From: Tetrapyrgos nigripes
Taxonomy: Eukaryota; Basidiomycota; Agaricomycetes; Agaricales; Campanellaceae
Direction of reading: 5' to 3'
Assembly: GCA_013368315.1 (NCBI GenBank)
Contig: JAACJM010000169.1
Span: forward strand, 124,001 to 188,000
Length of the DNA: 64,000 nt
Shown: piece by piece, positions 32,985 to 43,846 of the stretch
Numbering within the stretch: position 1 is the first letter of the stretch
Layout of the letters: every line of letters starts with the position of its first letter
Translations under genes and position numbers: made by a program
Notes under the pieces: model-generated
Told to the model about the DNA's origin: nothing
Seen by the model: the letters and a program-made list of their open reading frames with translations, nothing else
Database searches by the model: none

Positions 32985-33345
32985 AATTAGTTCTAAGTAG
33001 CAAGGCTAGAATTATATTGGTAATGGAAGGCACAAGGTTTGATGAAATGGCAAAGATTGAGTATCAAAGTATTAGTAGACTCTAAGCTACAATATATACA
33101 TGTACTTGTATAGCAAACTAGTTCTAGATAGCAAGGCTAGAATTATATTTGTAATTAACGGTGAACATCAAGATTGAAATATTCAGTGAACACAAGGTCT
33201 AGCGAAGGGAATATTGAGAATGGAAGGCACAAGGTTTGATGAAATGGCGAAGGTTGAGTATCAAAGTATTAGACTCTGAACTAGGATATATACATGTACT
33301 TGTATAGCAAACTAGCTCTAGATAGCAAGGCAAGAATTAAATTGG
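32985..33345. repeat. Direct repeats between divergent companion genes
   Basis: Blocks such as TAGCAAGGCTAGAATTATAT, GGAAGGCACAAGGTTTGATG with TATCAAAGTATTAG, and TATACATGTACTTGTATAGC occur two or three times in the same order (near 32990, 33125 and 33310 for the first). The unit of 120-190 bp is imperfect. It fills the intergenic space between the genes starting at 32884 (minus) and 33564 (plus), where promoters would lie. Confidence 0.65.
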
Positions 33346-33563
33346 TAATTTATTGGAAACAAGAGCGTAGAGTACGTAGGGCGTAGCCATTAAACAGGGA
33401 AATGTGGAGGAGTTAGTATGCAGTAGTCTGAATATCGCCACGTTTGATTAGGGGCTACAATAACGTGACACAAAGCAAGGCAAATTTTTCGATTTACAAA
33501 TTACTCTGCCTACGCCGCGTTATCTGAGTCACCATCTACCTCAATCCCATTGTCACCACCGAG

Positions 33564-36500
33564 ATGCCTTTTCGCCATTCTAGACATGCTGACTACAACG
33601 AACAAAGTCAGAAAAAACGCGGTGTGCCAGCTACGTACAATACTGGCTCCCATGGGGACTGGCTGAGTGCCAAGCTCGCCAAATACGTACAGCTGCCAAA
33701 CAAGCCTCGTTCGGAGAAGACACAGTGGCTGAACCAAACAGTCAATGCCTGGTTCGAAGCGTTTCCGTATCATCTCAAGGAGGAACCAGAGGAATTCGCG
33801 ATATTGTCTTACCTAGACCGGAAGAAGGACGCGTCCCTAGACAATAACAACAATGCGTCGGGGAAGGATCCATCCTCAGGCTCTTCTGGCACAAAACCAA
33901 GGGACCACGACGCCCAAGCCACGTCGCAGATGGCCAAAGAGGACGCGTCCACATCCAGCATGAACAACGACACTCCCGCTGAGCCCTCCCTTCCTTCCAC
34001 GGAGAGTCCTACAGTTGACGTCCCAGGCCCTACCGCAACGACAGCTTTGAATGAAGAAGAGGGCGAGACGCTGGAGAAGGATCAGGCAGAGCTTGAGGCG
34101 GCATTGGAGAAGCAGTTGGAGAGTCTTTCTAAGGAGAACCTGGCCGATCTGCGTGCGAGAAGGGCGGCAACTCAGCAGAGCATTGCGGAAAATGGGAAAA
34201 ACAGGGAGGTGAGTATCTCATTTCCGAGGGTATTGGCTAGTTCCTAAACTGGACTGTAATAGGCTATCTGTACATGGTTCAAATCCAACCGACTTCTAAC
34301 CAATACTGCTATGTCGGGCATCAAACCGTCCAATCCATTCTTACCCTGGTTAAGTCAGCTGAAGGATATTGGGAAGGAATCGTTACGCGCAATGCCGGAC
34401 TATCAATGGTATCTGAAGTCAGAACGAGGTACCAAGGTCAAAGAAGCGTTTGCTAAGGAATGGGAATCATCAAACCAAGAGGAACACTTCCGGATGCATT
34501 ACCTCTGCGAGAAGGCGAAGAAGATGTTGGCGCAAGAGCCAGAGGAGGTGAGGAAGGAGTTAGCAGCTGCAAATCAAGCGGACCATGAACGTTGGGTGGA
34601 AAAGGCAGAGAAGTTGATGAGTGGTGAGGAGATGACAGGTTCGGCATCAAAGGATTCTACGGTGCAGGCAACGTAAGTTATTTCAGGCGTTTAATTAAGA
34701 GAGACCAGTTTGCTGACCACTCTCTAATACAGATGTTGTGAAAACATTGATATTGTGGCTCAGCCGATGGTAGACAGCATTCGGGCATATACGGGGTTCC
34801 ATACGGTGCTTCTTTGTGGTCGGCCCCCTGCCCCGGGGGAGACAAAGTACCAAATTGCAGTGTACGTTGTTTGCTTTTTTGATGATTTCTTGGTCGGCTA
34901 ATTGGCGAGTCCATTTCTTTAGATACAGTGCTGGGACGTCAGCTCCCAAGAACGGCAAGAAAGGAGTCAAAATCCACGAGTACCAGCCAGACAGCTTCAA
35001 GAAACAGATGATCGGGTATTTTATGGACTTTTTGCAAGAGACGGCGGAAGGTATGTTACTTCGTTGATGGATTGACGTTGATTGATTGACCACATACTGT
35101 TTCTGCTACTTATTCTATGTAGATGCAGTGCCTCGCAAAGAAACATCCACTGAGATTACAACTGATGGTCCAGGAGATTTGGACGAAAATGCGTTAGCCG
35201 GGGCATCAGGAACAAGGACTTCGTCATCAGGTGCAGGAAGTGATGCTACTGAGACAAAAGGAGATGCAGATAGCAAAGATAGGGGAAAGGGCGAGGGGAC
35301 CAAGAAAGAGAAGAAGGGAAAGGGGAAGAAGGGAAAGGAGAAGGAGAAGAAAGGGAAAGAGAAGGAGAAGAAGAGTAAGGGAGAGGAGAAGGACCAGGCG
35401 GCAGATTCCTCGGATGAGGGAGAGGAGTTACCCAAGCGCATCACTCGGCCATGCCGTACCCCGCAAATGCTCAAGTCGTTCCTGGAACGTGTTCCAGAAG
35501 GATGGCTCACCGAGACCGTCATTGAGACGCTCAAACGCTTGCCAATCAGCGACCTCGAAAAGGTTATCAAGTCCCTCGAGGGTGCAGTCGCCTCGGGAAA
35601 TATTCTCACATTCCAAAAACAAGTACAAGTATTCTGCGCTGATTATCCTGAATACACGGCTGACGCGACCTTGGTGGATCTGTCTCACTTGAAGTCTTCC
35701 AGGATTGCAGGTAAAGAGGACGTGGAGGGTGATAGTGAGAACCAGGGAGGAGTGGCAGACCAGGACAAGGATATGGAGGTTGAGGACCAGAGAGGACAGG
35801 CAGACCAGAGTGCTGTACCTGCCGAGGAGACGTTGGCTCACATCCGTGCATATGTTGAGTCCAAAATGACGCTGCCAGAGGTTACTGGACATTTGGAGCG
35901 GTTGTTTGGGACGCCATACCCTGAGGTTTGGAGTCGGGCTCTGGATATGGTTGCACAGGATCCTGATGATGATTTGTTGGACTCTAGCATGGTCCTTGGG
36001 CGTCTGGATGCTATTCAGCTGGATTTGATGGCGACAAAACCAGGTAACCAACCTCGGTCCGTTTCACTGGTCCATGCCCAATTGGGATCACCCGGGCGTG
36101 ATTCCTCTGCATCTGTGCTGTCTTCAACGCCCAATGCAAACTCTTCGGTTTCTGTGGAAGGAGAGGTGTCTTCTGTTGCTCTAACAACATCTTCTGTTGG
36201 TGGGGAAGATGTGGCATCTACAGTACCAGCCAGTGATGTGCTGCGTCGATCCGAACAATCAGTGCTTTTTCCTTCCGGGGCTCCTAGCGCTCCAACGCAT
36301 GCTCAAATATCCCCGATTGACGCGACACGTTTGGTTCCAGCTGGACAAGGGAATGAGTCTGGGGCTGCTGAAGGAGATCATTCTTCTATGGCTCTAACAA
36401 CTTCTGTTGTTGGTGGGGAAGGAGACATACCATCTCCAGCACCAGCCAGCAATGCATTGCGTCATTCTGAACCACCGGTCCTTTTTCCTTCTGGGGCTTC

Positions 36501-37455
36501 AAGCGCTCCAACGCATGCTCCTGCTCCCACATCCCCAATTGGCAACATGACACGTTCGGTTTCGGCTGGACATGAGACGTCGTCCATGGTAATGGCTGGG
36601 CAAGAGAATGAGTCTGGGACTGTTGAGGAAGCATCGGAGCCGAGGGTCGTCAACAACTCCATGTCTGCAGTTCATCCTACTTCATCGGTTTCGACAGTTT
36701 TGTCAGGTGCGTTGACAGGTCTTGGGCCTGGACTGGCCCTGCGGGAAAGAACAAACTGGCCTGTATGGATGCACTCGGCAGCCGATTACTTCATCAGGAA
36801 GCTATCGGGGACTGGCTTGGACATTGATATTCAGTCCATGCTTAATGAATGGGTTGTATTCGAGAGGTGGCATGGCTATGAGGACCGAAAGGTAAGCCAA
36901 GTGTTTATTTTGCCGAACTATATGTATGTACTGAATTGGTTGTACTCTACAGAGCGGTGCTTTTCCTTTGCAAAATCGTCCTCCAGCTGTTGGTATCTGG
37001 TTCAGTTCTGCCAGAAAGCAGTTCTGTGAGTTTACCCCGCTTGAACTCAGCAAGGCAAAACTGGATACGATGGCCACCGATTGGCTCCTCTGGTGGACGT
37101 CGATAAATCCCACGTTGAGGCCTAAAGTGAATGGTCAAATAGATCTGGGCAATGCCGAGCAGCTTAAGGACTGGAGTTGCCTTAACAAGCATGGATGTAC
37201 AGGTATGATCACTGTCATTCTGTGCTTGTGCTGGTGGAAAGGTTCGGGTGCCGATCAGACTCTGTGGCTTGACGCTCTCCGGGATGTCACAGTTGTGCTC
37301 AACGCGTTGAATAAGGGAAATCGGTGAGCATTAATTCAAATGGCAGTCTATGGCAGCCCAGTGATTTTATATGGTCCAGGTTACGCGGCAAGAGAAAGCT
37401 ATCTGAGGTGAATGAACCAGAGGAGTCAACTCGTCGATTGAGAGGCCGGACCTAA
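33564..37455 (+). CDS. Large companion protein of KDZ unit 2
   Basis: Start M-P-F-R-H-S-R-H-A-D (33564). Exon 1 holds NAWFEAFPYHLKEEPEEF and an acidic, Ala-rich end. The next exon begins T-W-F-K-S-N-R and contains LRAMPDYQWYLKSERG and H-Y-L-C-E-K-A-K-K-M. A later exon has CCENIDIVAQPMVDSIRAYTG and YSAGTSAPKNGKKG. Then come a very Lys/Glu-rich stretch (about 35280-35400), a Ser/Thr/Val-rich linker, and a Trp-rich C-terminal block with DWLLWWTSINPTLRPK and ITVILCLCWW, ending R-R-L-R-G-R-T. This follows a widespread agaricomycete family of unknown role. It runs opposite to the transposase, as the equivalent gene does in unit 1. I saw no stop inside the exons. Confidence 0.6.
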
Positions 37456-37651
37456 CGGGTCCCGTTGTACTTTACTGTGTGGTGTTGGGCGGAAATTATA
37501 TACATCTATATTTCGGGGACTTGGTAAAATGTATGCTTTGGATGTCTTTGTGATAAATATGATGGAGATCTACGTGTAAACGTCTGACAACCGCACAAGT
37601 CGCGGTAACTAAGGAAAATAAAATGAAGGCCAGGCATGTTACAAAGTCAAA

Positions 37652-37760
37652 CACTAACGGGGTTCGAACCCAGGTGCTCTGATTGGAGTACAGAAGATTA
37701 GATTGAACTTGGAATTCCTGAATCGAGACGCAGAACCACTATACAACGTAGCGATATCGT
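37652..37760 (-). repeat. tRNA-like sequence (pseudo-tRNA or SINE head)
   Basis: On the minus strand GGGTTCGAACCCC is a perfect T-arm/B-box motif, and about 75 nt upstream GTATAGTGGTTC resembles a tRNA D-arm/A-box. The spacing would need an intron of about 40 nt, and the putative acceptor strands pair at only about five of seven positions. I read it as a decayed tRNA or tRNA-derived repeat. Confidence 0.35.
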
Positions 37761-37904
37761 TACAGGGGAGAACAATCAAATTGGCCTGACAGTTCTAGGT
37801 AGAAAGTCAAGACTAAACAAAGAAACGGCTACAACGCGACATGTTAAGATAACTGACCGTCCTGCACTGGAGGTAGGAACAGAGTGATTGTCATAGAGGA
37901 CGAG

Positions 37905-38345
37905 GAGGTTCGATTGGGTTTATAAACCGAAATAACTAAAATCCAATTGAAAAACGTGTTTCCCAGGTGTGTGAAATGCAAATACATGGATTACTGGAGA
38001 GAGATGCTCTGTGCTTGTGAGAAAGGGGAGGTGGAAAGGGGAGAAAAGCTTCAGAAGAGAGTCTAATACGTTTCAATTGGGTTTGTAAACCGAGGCGCCA
38101 TGTGTAAAAATCCAAGGAAACGTATGTATGTGCAGGCCCGAAGTTGTGTGGTGTTGCAGTAACAAAGAGGACTGGGGTACCGCTAGCAACAGGAGGATGT
38201 TGGCGAGAAATGGGTTGTGGAAGACGAGCTTCAGAAAGCGAGGGTGTATGTATTGAATACCTGAGGGGCCCGGGGGTGAAAACCAAGGAAATGTATATAT
38301 GTGGAGGCCCGAGATTGGGGCAGAATAACAGCACTGAGGACGAAT
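37905..38345. repeat. Degenerate tandem repeats at the right end of KDZ unit 2
   Basis: Similar blocks recur: TTTATAAACCGA or TTTGTAAACCGAGG, then ATCCAA or ACCAAGGAAA, then GTATGTATGTGCAGGCCCGA against GTATATATGTGGAGGCCCGA, then GCTTCAGAAG-like sequence. The unit is roughly 150-190 bp. On the minus strand two open frames result; I take them as repeat artefacts. Confidence 0.55.
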
Positions 38346-38710
38346 GCAATGGTAGTCAACCTGCGCAATTGTTAGGGTGCTGCAAAGGGATGGGGAGAAG
38401 TATGACAAACGTCCGAGCCAACGATTAAATGTTATGGGAGTTAGCTGAGTTTGTTCCCATGCCATTTTGGCCTAGACGGTTAAGTGGTAAGGGAAATCAT
38501 CCAGATTGGGAAGGTTGGGTAATTACAACAAACCCAAGCATATTGGGTGGTAAAATCATCCTGTCTGGGTAATTAAGCGATTGCCAGAGCCACGCCGAGG
38601 CCCGGCAGTGACGACGGCATCGAGCCCCAAGGGCATCTACTAGCCTGGAGATTGCCTACTTGGTTTGTAATTCAAGTGTCTGGACTTACCACCTTGGTTT
38701 ATAAATTGGG

Positions 38711-39410
38711 TTACAGCATCGCCTGGTCTGGGCACCACTGCTCGAACCCGTAGGAATCGTACATCGCAAAGAAGGTTCGAACACCGATTTCCTTGACTAG
38801 GGCTATATCTTTTCCAATGCTGTTACCTGTCGATCCATTGCTATAGAATTGTTGTCGGGCTTCTTGGATGCGCTGCATCTGGATACTGTCAGGATTGCGA
38901 CGATCCAAGTTTTTCACCAGTGTTGAAAAGCTGGTAGGATTGTGGAACCGCTCCGCAAAATTCTTCTTAATGTGAGGAGGTGGCTGTTTGGGTGCAGTTT
39001 TCCTGTCGACAAGCCCCAACGCCATGCATATGTGGGTCTGAAAGGCGCGCTGTAGGCATGGTATATGCATGTGAGCGTTTGCCTTTTTAATGCAGAAAAT
39101 TGAAACTCACTATAGTACCTCTAGCTTCTGCCGGCACCTCATCTCGGAGAATACGAATTGGGTCCTTTCTCCTGGTCCTCTTCGGTTTGGGAGTCTCAAG
39201 CGAGCTGGATGAAGTTGACTTGGAGTTTGGTTTAGGTTGCAAGCGGGATGAACTCGACTTGGAGGTTGGCTTAAGTTGCGAGCTGGATGGGGTCGAATTG
39301 GAGGTCGGCTTAGGTTGCGAGCTGGATGATGTCGACTTGGAGGTCCGTTCCCAAGATTTCGCTGGGCGAGAAGTGGCTCCCGTAGACGAAGGTTTCTTCC
39401 TAGACGACAT
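38711..39410 (-). CDS. Hypothetical Ser/Lys-rich protein with conserved C-terminal module
   Basis: Exon 1 (39410 to about 39115) encodes a Ser/Thr/Pro/Lys-rich N-terminus with four repeats of S-S-S-Q-P/L-K-P-T-S-K-S-like sequence, then R-K-D-P-I-R-I-L-R-D-E-V. A ~60-nt intron follows. The second exon gives FQTHICMALGLVDRKTAP, HNPTSFSTLVKNL and GVRTFFAMYDSYGFEQWCP. The second exon resembles a widespread basidiomycete module of about 120 residues with no known function. The stop codon overlaps the outer end of the right inverted repeat of KDZ unit 2, so the C-terminus may have been truncated by that element. Confidence 0.5.
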
Positions 39411-39414
39411 GGGG

Positions 39415-40260
39415 AAGGAGTAAAGAGGTTTAAGATGAAATTAAAGATGAAAGAGCAGAGGGATTAGAGATGATAGAGAAGAGATGTTGAACTTGACAAT
39501 TTGGAGGCGAAGGCTTTTATCAGTCGGGGCAAACCAAGTGGCTTGCAAGTGGTGTAAAGAGATCCAGCTTGCAGCCTCTGCCTCCGTCCTTTCTTCCCAA
39601 TCCTTTGACCTCATATTTTGTGAAAGGACAATCAAACCACTGTACCTTAGCCTTTATTCCCTTTGACAATCAAGAACTTATGGAGACCGCCAAGTCTATT
39701 TATCTGATGTCCCCATTCATCATTTTATTGTTTGAGTAAGGCTTTTCTTCTTTTTCTTCTCGTCTTTTCATCACCTCATCCCCACACTAACTCTTCCCAA
39801 TAGGGCATACGGGAAGTATTTGGGCGTTGGTGCATGCAGAGGACAGAAAGTGGTTACTCAGTTCATCTGGTGAGTAGTGCTTGTCATCGCTACAGGGGAG
39901 CTTTTTACTGAATCTTATGCAGGTGATTGTACTACTTGGGTTATAGGGCTAAAGCTGATATATACTCTCGCTTCAAGATCTAGTGCACCGAAACCTTACA
40001 GCCAGTCTACACAATTGATCCTTTCTACGAGAGCGGAGCTGGAGATCTCTTTTCTCTTGCCTGGTCACCAACCTTATCTACGTCGGATGTCAAAATACTT
40101 GTCTCCAATGGTTGGACCTGAGTAATCTACCCACTCAACCGCCAAGCGTATCATCATCTCCTAAATGTCTACAGAGGGTAGCCTCCTCATCTAATCCCGA
40201 CTCTGGAACAGTCATTCCGACAACTGCAGCATTGAGAAAGGCACACAAGTTTTTTGACAG
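39415..40260. other. Intergenic region without a recognisable gene
   Basis: Only short frames occur. The plus-strand frame ending at 40405 overlaps the Rax1-like pseudogene on the other strand. I see no domain or repeat I can support. Confidence 0.4.
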
Positions 40261-40267
40261 TTACCCT

Positions 40268-41702
40268 TTACACGGCGATGACCAACCGTTTGTTGATGTT
40301 GCATCTCGATTGTATACGCCGCATGAACCCTTTGAAGGAGAAGTCGTGGTCATGAACTTCTGGTTCCGGTGTAATGAGTTCCTCACTAGGCGTGGGATGA
40401 ATTGAAGGTAACTGGGGTCGTGACAAAGGAGAGCTGATGATAGGATGACCATGGATTGGGGGAAGAAATGACGGCTTGGGTAACAAAGATTGAGAGTGCT
40501 GTTGAACGATGCCGAACGTGCACGCTCATTTACGCTATTTGGTTGCGCTGCGGCTTTGAAAGTCGAATTGACACTCCCAGGTTTCACAGGGAAAGGAGGC
40601 AATCCGTCAAAATCGAAAAGGGACACCCTCTGCCTGCATTCTGCATAGTGGTCATCACCAGTAGCATCGTCATCCGACTCTTCATACTGGTACTGGTGTA
40701 TGAAATCGGCAGTTAGACCAAACGAACCCGAGTCTGATTCCTCAGAGTCACTGATGCAGCCCTCGTAAGCCTCGTCATCTTCGTCATCGTCAAAAGCAGA
40801 TTTTGGCTTAGGAGGAAAGACAAAGACGGGGGTAACAGGAGAGGTAGCAGGCCCTTCAATAGGGTCGGGGTCGTAATATGCTTGGGAGATGTGGATGGCG
40901 TCTCAGCCTGCGATGGAGAGACTCGTAGAGGAAGAGGCAGCGCTATAAGCTCGAGATTGTAGCGAAGAGGTAGATGCTGACAAAGAAGAGACGGGACGTT
41001 GGTCACGACCGGTCGTATGGATATGGGCAAGTGGAGGAGGAGAAGGAAGGATTGTATCAAAATTGGTGGTGATAGTGGTAGCTTTTGTGTTGGAAAAGGA
41101 CCCTCTAGTACGTGGACGAGAATGATATACCAACGGCTTGGGTTTTGATATTGACGGCCTCGACAGCTCGAACTTGCGAAGCTGCCTTAGGTCTCCGAAA
41201 ATATAAACCCCTAAGCATATACCATTCAAATCAGCAAGGTTATGCCTAGCCAGAGTCCAGGTAGAGAAGTTAGTCTTAGCCAGCGTGATTGACCCATTGA
41301 CAGGTTGTACACAATTGGCAGCAACACCCCAACGAGACAGCAAAACGTCCCAGCAATCAGTCCACACAGGACACAATTATTCCCTACGTTGTTGAATTGT
41401 GCAGAGACAAAACGCGATAGACTCTCTTTGAGCCTTTTTTGGGTTTCGATGGCAAGTTGATCAAATATCGCGGGGTCGGGATGAGGAGAAATGTTGGAGG
41501 TGTGAAAGGGTGCTAGCATGTCTGAGGGGAGGTCGAGCTTGTAGGTGGATCTCGGGGTTAGGAAGGTTTGTTTTACGTGAGCGTAGAACATGGCTAATTG
41601 AGAGGAGCTTTGAGGGATCCAGCTGGCGCCAAAATGGCGTGTTTTGAAGGGCGTCAATGTCCTTTCTCTTTCTCTTATTGGGTCTGCGCAGCTGCACTCC
41701 AA
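40268..41702 (-). pseudogene. Rax1/RGS-domain protein fragment (captured host gene)
   Basis: The minus strand reads QLAMFYAHVKQTFLTPRS, PSDMLAPFHTSNISPHPDP, RFVSAQFNNVGNN, G-Q-S-R-W-L-R-L-T-S-L-P-G-L-W-L-G and YIFGDLRQLRKFELSRP. This is a very characteristic series of the fungal RGS-domain/Rax1 membrane proteins, which act in polarity and signalling. A one-base frameshift lies between the G-L-W-L-G and Y-I-F-G-D blocks (about 41230). An in-frame TGA at about 40905 precedes the conserved AYYDPDPIEGPATSPV. Only the C-terminal half or so of the RGS module is present and no introns are visible. The copy is dead. Confidence 0.75.
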
Positions 41703-41899
41703 TGACTAGATCCAACCCCCAACCCTTCTCCCCCGCCTTCACCCAAGAACTCATGCCAAACCAAACCAACCGAATGACTCGGAGCGTCTTCTGATGAGGG
41801 GAGAGGATGGCTTTCAGTGGGGATTGGGACCAGGGACAATAACATTATGATATCTTCGTTGGGATTTGGATGTAGAGGTGATGGTGAAGAAGGGCGTGA

Positions 41900-42216
41900 T
41901 GACGACCTCGCTCCAGAGTTAGGTAGGAGGCGGTGAAGGTCTGGCTGGCTAGGTATTTCCGTGACTTCCCAGCTACACAGTCTCCGAATATACGCCCCGA
42001 GGGCATGATGGCGAACAAAAGCGTGGCAGAGATGGAGATGAAAAACTGAACAATTCCAAGGATGAGGGCAAGCTGGCCATCAGAGCCGTTGACCACAGCA
42101 GTAGCGATGTAGAAAGTGGGTCCACATGTAAGGCTGAGAGTGATGAGAAGGAAGACAAGTCGACGAGTAAGATGAGATGTATCATTCCAGGTGGTAGGGA
42201 TGTAGGAGAATTCCAT
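41900..42216 (-). pseudogene. Beta-1,3-glucan synthase (FKS1) fragment
   Basis: About 105 residues match the region between the N-terminal domain and the catalytic core of FKS-type glucan synthases: EFSYIPTTWNDTSHLTRR, GPTFYIA, LALILGIVQFFIS and AGKSRKYLASQTFTASY. In the family this is a membrane segment flanked by these conserved loops. The full enzyme is about 1,700 residues, so this is a small piece. The upstream part of the same open frame (to 42516) does not match the family. It lies in the same orientation as the Rax1-like fragment, 200 bp away. Confidence 0.8.
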
Positions 42217-42397
42217 GAGGGTTTTCTGGTGCCGGTGCCGGTACTGACGCGCCGCAATAAATGCTGACGCGACCACCGACGTGACTTTCCCATCTCCCGC
42301 CTTCTGCTGACGGCTAGTCCTCACAATCTCGATTTGCGACCGCTCACTGCCAAGTAAACTCATGGTATTTGACTTCTCCTTGTAAATTGTCTCTATT

Positions 42398-42872
42398 TTG
42401 ATGTGTTCAAAGTATTCTGTCTTCCGGATTTCACTCCCAAACGTCCTACCGGAATCAGAACCTTCTTGGGTGTATGTGTTGGGGCTGAATGAGGGGAGTG
42501 GGAGACTGGAGTTCAAAATTGGCTCAACTGGCCGCCACCCAAAGATCAGAGTGAGGGAATGGAGAAGCCGTCACCAGTCTAAGAAATTTAGGCCGGTGCA
42601 TTTGATGAAGGTAAATGGTCGGCATGCAGCATATGCCGTCGGTGAGTTCTTTAGTTCTCTACTTGCAGAAAGAACTTACCGTCCTTTCAGAGAAAGAAGC
42701 ACACCGCCAGTTACTGTGTTACGCCACTAAGATGATTTGGCCATGTCCCGACTGCCGCACCCGTCATCGGGAGGAGTTTCTGATGAAGATGCCCTTTGGA
42801 TTGAAGGAGGTTCGCGACGCCATCGACACGGCGAAGCGAATTGTCGAGACGAGGAGACTTGCGTGGATTTGA
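42398..42872 (+). CDS. T5orf172 / GIY-YIG-like domain protein
   Basis: Exon 1 (42398-42641) contains SWVYVLGLNEGS and FKIGSTGRHPKIRVREW, which follow the V-Y-V-L ... F-K-I-G-x-T ... R-x-x-E-W pattern of the T5orf172 (Mug113-like) domain related to GIY-YIG nucleases. A 49-nt GT..AG intron leads to exon 2 (42691-42872) with E-K-E-A-H-R-Q-L-L and CPDCRTRHREEF, the C-x-x-C-x-x-x-H-x-E-x-F end of the domain. The start codon lies opposite the non-FKS part of a minus-strand frame, so the 5' end is uncertain. The protein may bind or cut DNA; this is inferred. A broken paralogue sits at 5704-6052. Confidence 0.65.
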
Positions 42873-43198
42873 TACATTCTTTTTTACTATTTTGCTGTCG
42901 CTTTGCTCTTTGTCTTGCTATAAATATCTCGCTTTCGCTGTTGTATTTAGTACTTATAGTTGTACACGTGTATATAGTTATAGCATTATAAACTATATAG
43001 TCATTCTTGTATTCCTCAGATGGACCACTGAGCTTCCCTAGCAACAGCTATATTTCAGATTTCAGATCTATCTATGTACACGGAGTAGATTAACCCTATG
43101 TACTTGGGCCCTCTGTACCTGGGCCCTACAGGTTTGATCACCGGACGAGTTGAAAGGTCAGCTCTGTGTCGGCTTCCCATGAGCTCGCCTCCAGTGTG

Positions 43199-43530
43199 AG
43201 GCTGAACTATGCGCACTCGCACATGCCTCACAAGAAGCTATTTATTTGAAAGGCTTTATAGAAGAAATTCTAAATGCCGAACAGGAGCCAGTACTTATCA
43301 ACTCAGATAGTGCATCTACTTTGGCAATTATACGTGCTCCTGAAGAACAACATACTCAGAGAACTAAGCATTTCAATATCCGTAAAAACTTCCTTACTGA
43401 TTGAATACATCAACGATACATAAGAGTTAAACATGTGTCAACTAATGATCAACTTGTGGATATACTTACGAAGGCTCTCTCCGCTGATAAGATCAAGCGT
43501 TTCTCCCAAATACTTGGGATATCCGCTTGA
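43199..43530 (+). pseudogene. Second Ty1/copia RNase H fragment
   Basis: The sequence reads E-A-E-L-C-A-L-A-H-A-S, NSDSASTLAIIRAPEEQHTQ, R-T-K-H-F-N-I-R and NDQLVDILTKALSADKIKRF, the C-terminal RNase H blocks of copia pol. A TGA interrupts it (about 43402), and the coding end at 43530 is followed by a purine tract and an LTR start. It is a different copia family from the one at 525-5457. Confidence 0.75.
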
Positions 43531-43537
43531 AGGGGAG

Positions 43538-43790
43538 TGTTGGAATTAAGTGATTACGATCATGTTACTAAGTTACAATGCATATGGCATCACTCAGGTA
43601 CTGCGGACTTACAGTCAAACGATCACACAGATATACTTAGACTATTTATATTATTATACTACTTTGATTAATGATATATACTTGAGAGTCAAGCGAGATA
43701 CGTTCGCACGCTCTTACCCCCCCACTTTGTGACTCTCTAACCTAAGTTTAATACTGAGAGGTACCGAGTTCGTGATTTTAAGGTGAGTGC
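43538..43790. repeat. Second Ty1/copia LTR (right end uncertain)
   Basis: GAAGGGGAG (purine tract) is followed directly by TGTTGGAATTAAGTG, a typical LTR start. The sequence continues AT-rich with several short TATA-like stretches. I could not find the matching CA end or a second LTR, so the right boundary is approximate. Confidence 0.5.
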
Positions 43791-43846
43791 TTGCAATGGG
43801 TCTTAGACAGTAATCTTCTAGTAATTGGTGGTGTAATCTCTGGCAG

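Larger units (their letters stand above)
25038..38714. mobile_element. KDZ unit 2: ~13.7-kb composite transposon with cargo genes
   Basis: The two ends are inverted copies. 25038-25100 and the complement of 38651-38714 share GTAACC(C)AATTTATAAACC, TAAGTCCAGAC, AATTACAAAC and GGCAAT in the same order and spacing. Inside are a full CxC2-KDZ transposase (25387-29230, minus) and at least four companion genes. The palindromic motif GGTTTATAAACC and relatives recur near both ends. I find no obvious 8-bp target duplication directly outside the repeats, so the ends may be eroded or lie slightly further out. The left end is only 57 bp from the Plavaka stop codon. Confidence 0.72.

Noticed and set aside
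35115..35609. Minus-strand Ser/Phe-rich frame
   Set aside because: It is the antisense of the Lys/Glu-rich stretch in the gene at 33564-37455.
37652..37760. Functional tRNA gene
   Set aside because: The B box is perfect but the acceptor strands do not pair well and an unusually long intron would be needed, so it is listed only as tRNA-like.
37936..38465. Two minus-strand open frames with repeated peptide blocks
   Set aside because: The peptide repeats mirror the degenerate tandem DNA repeats at the right end of KDZ unit 2 and occur in different frames, so no coding constraint is visible.
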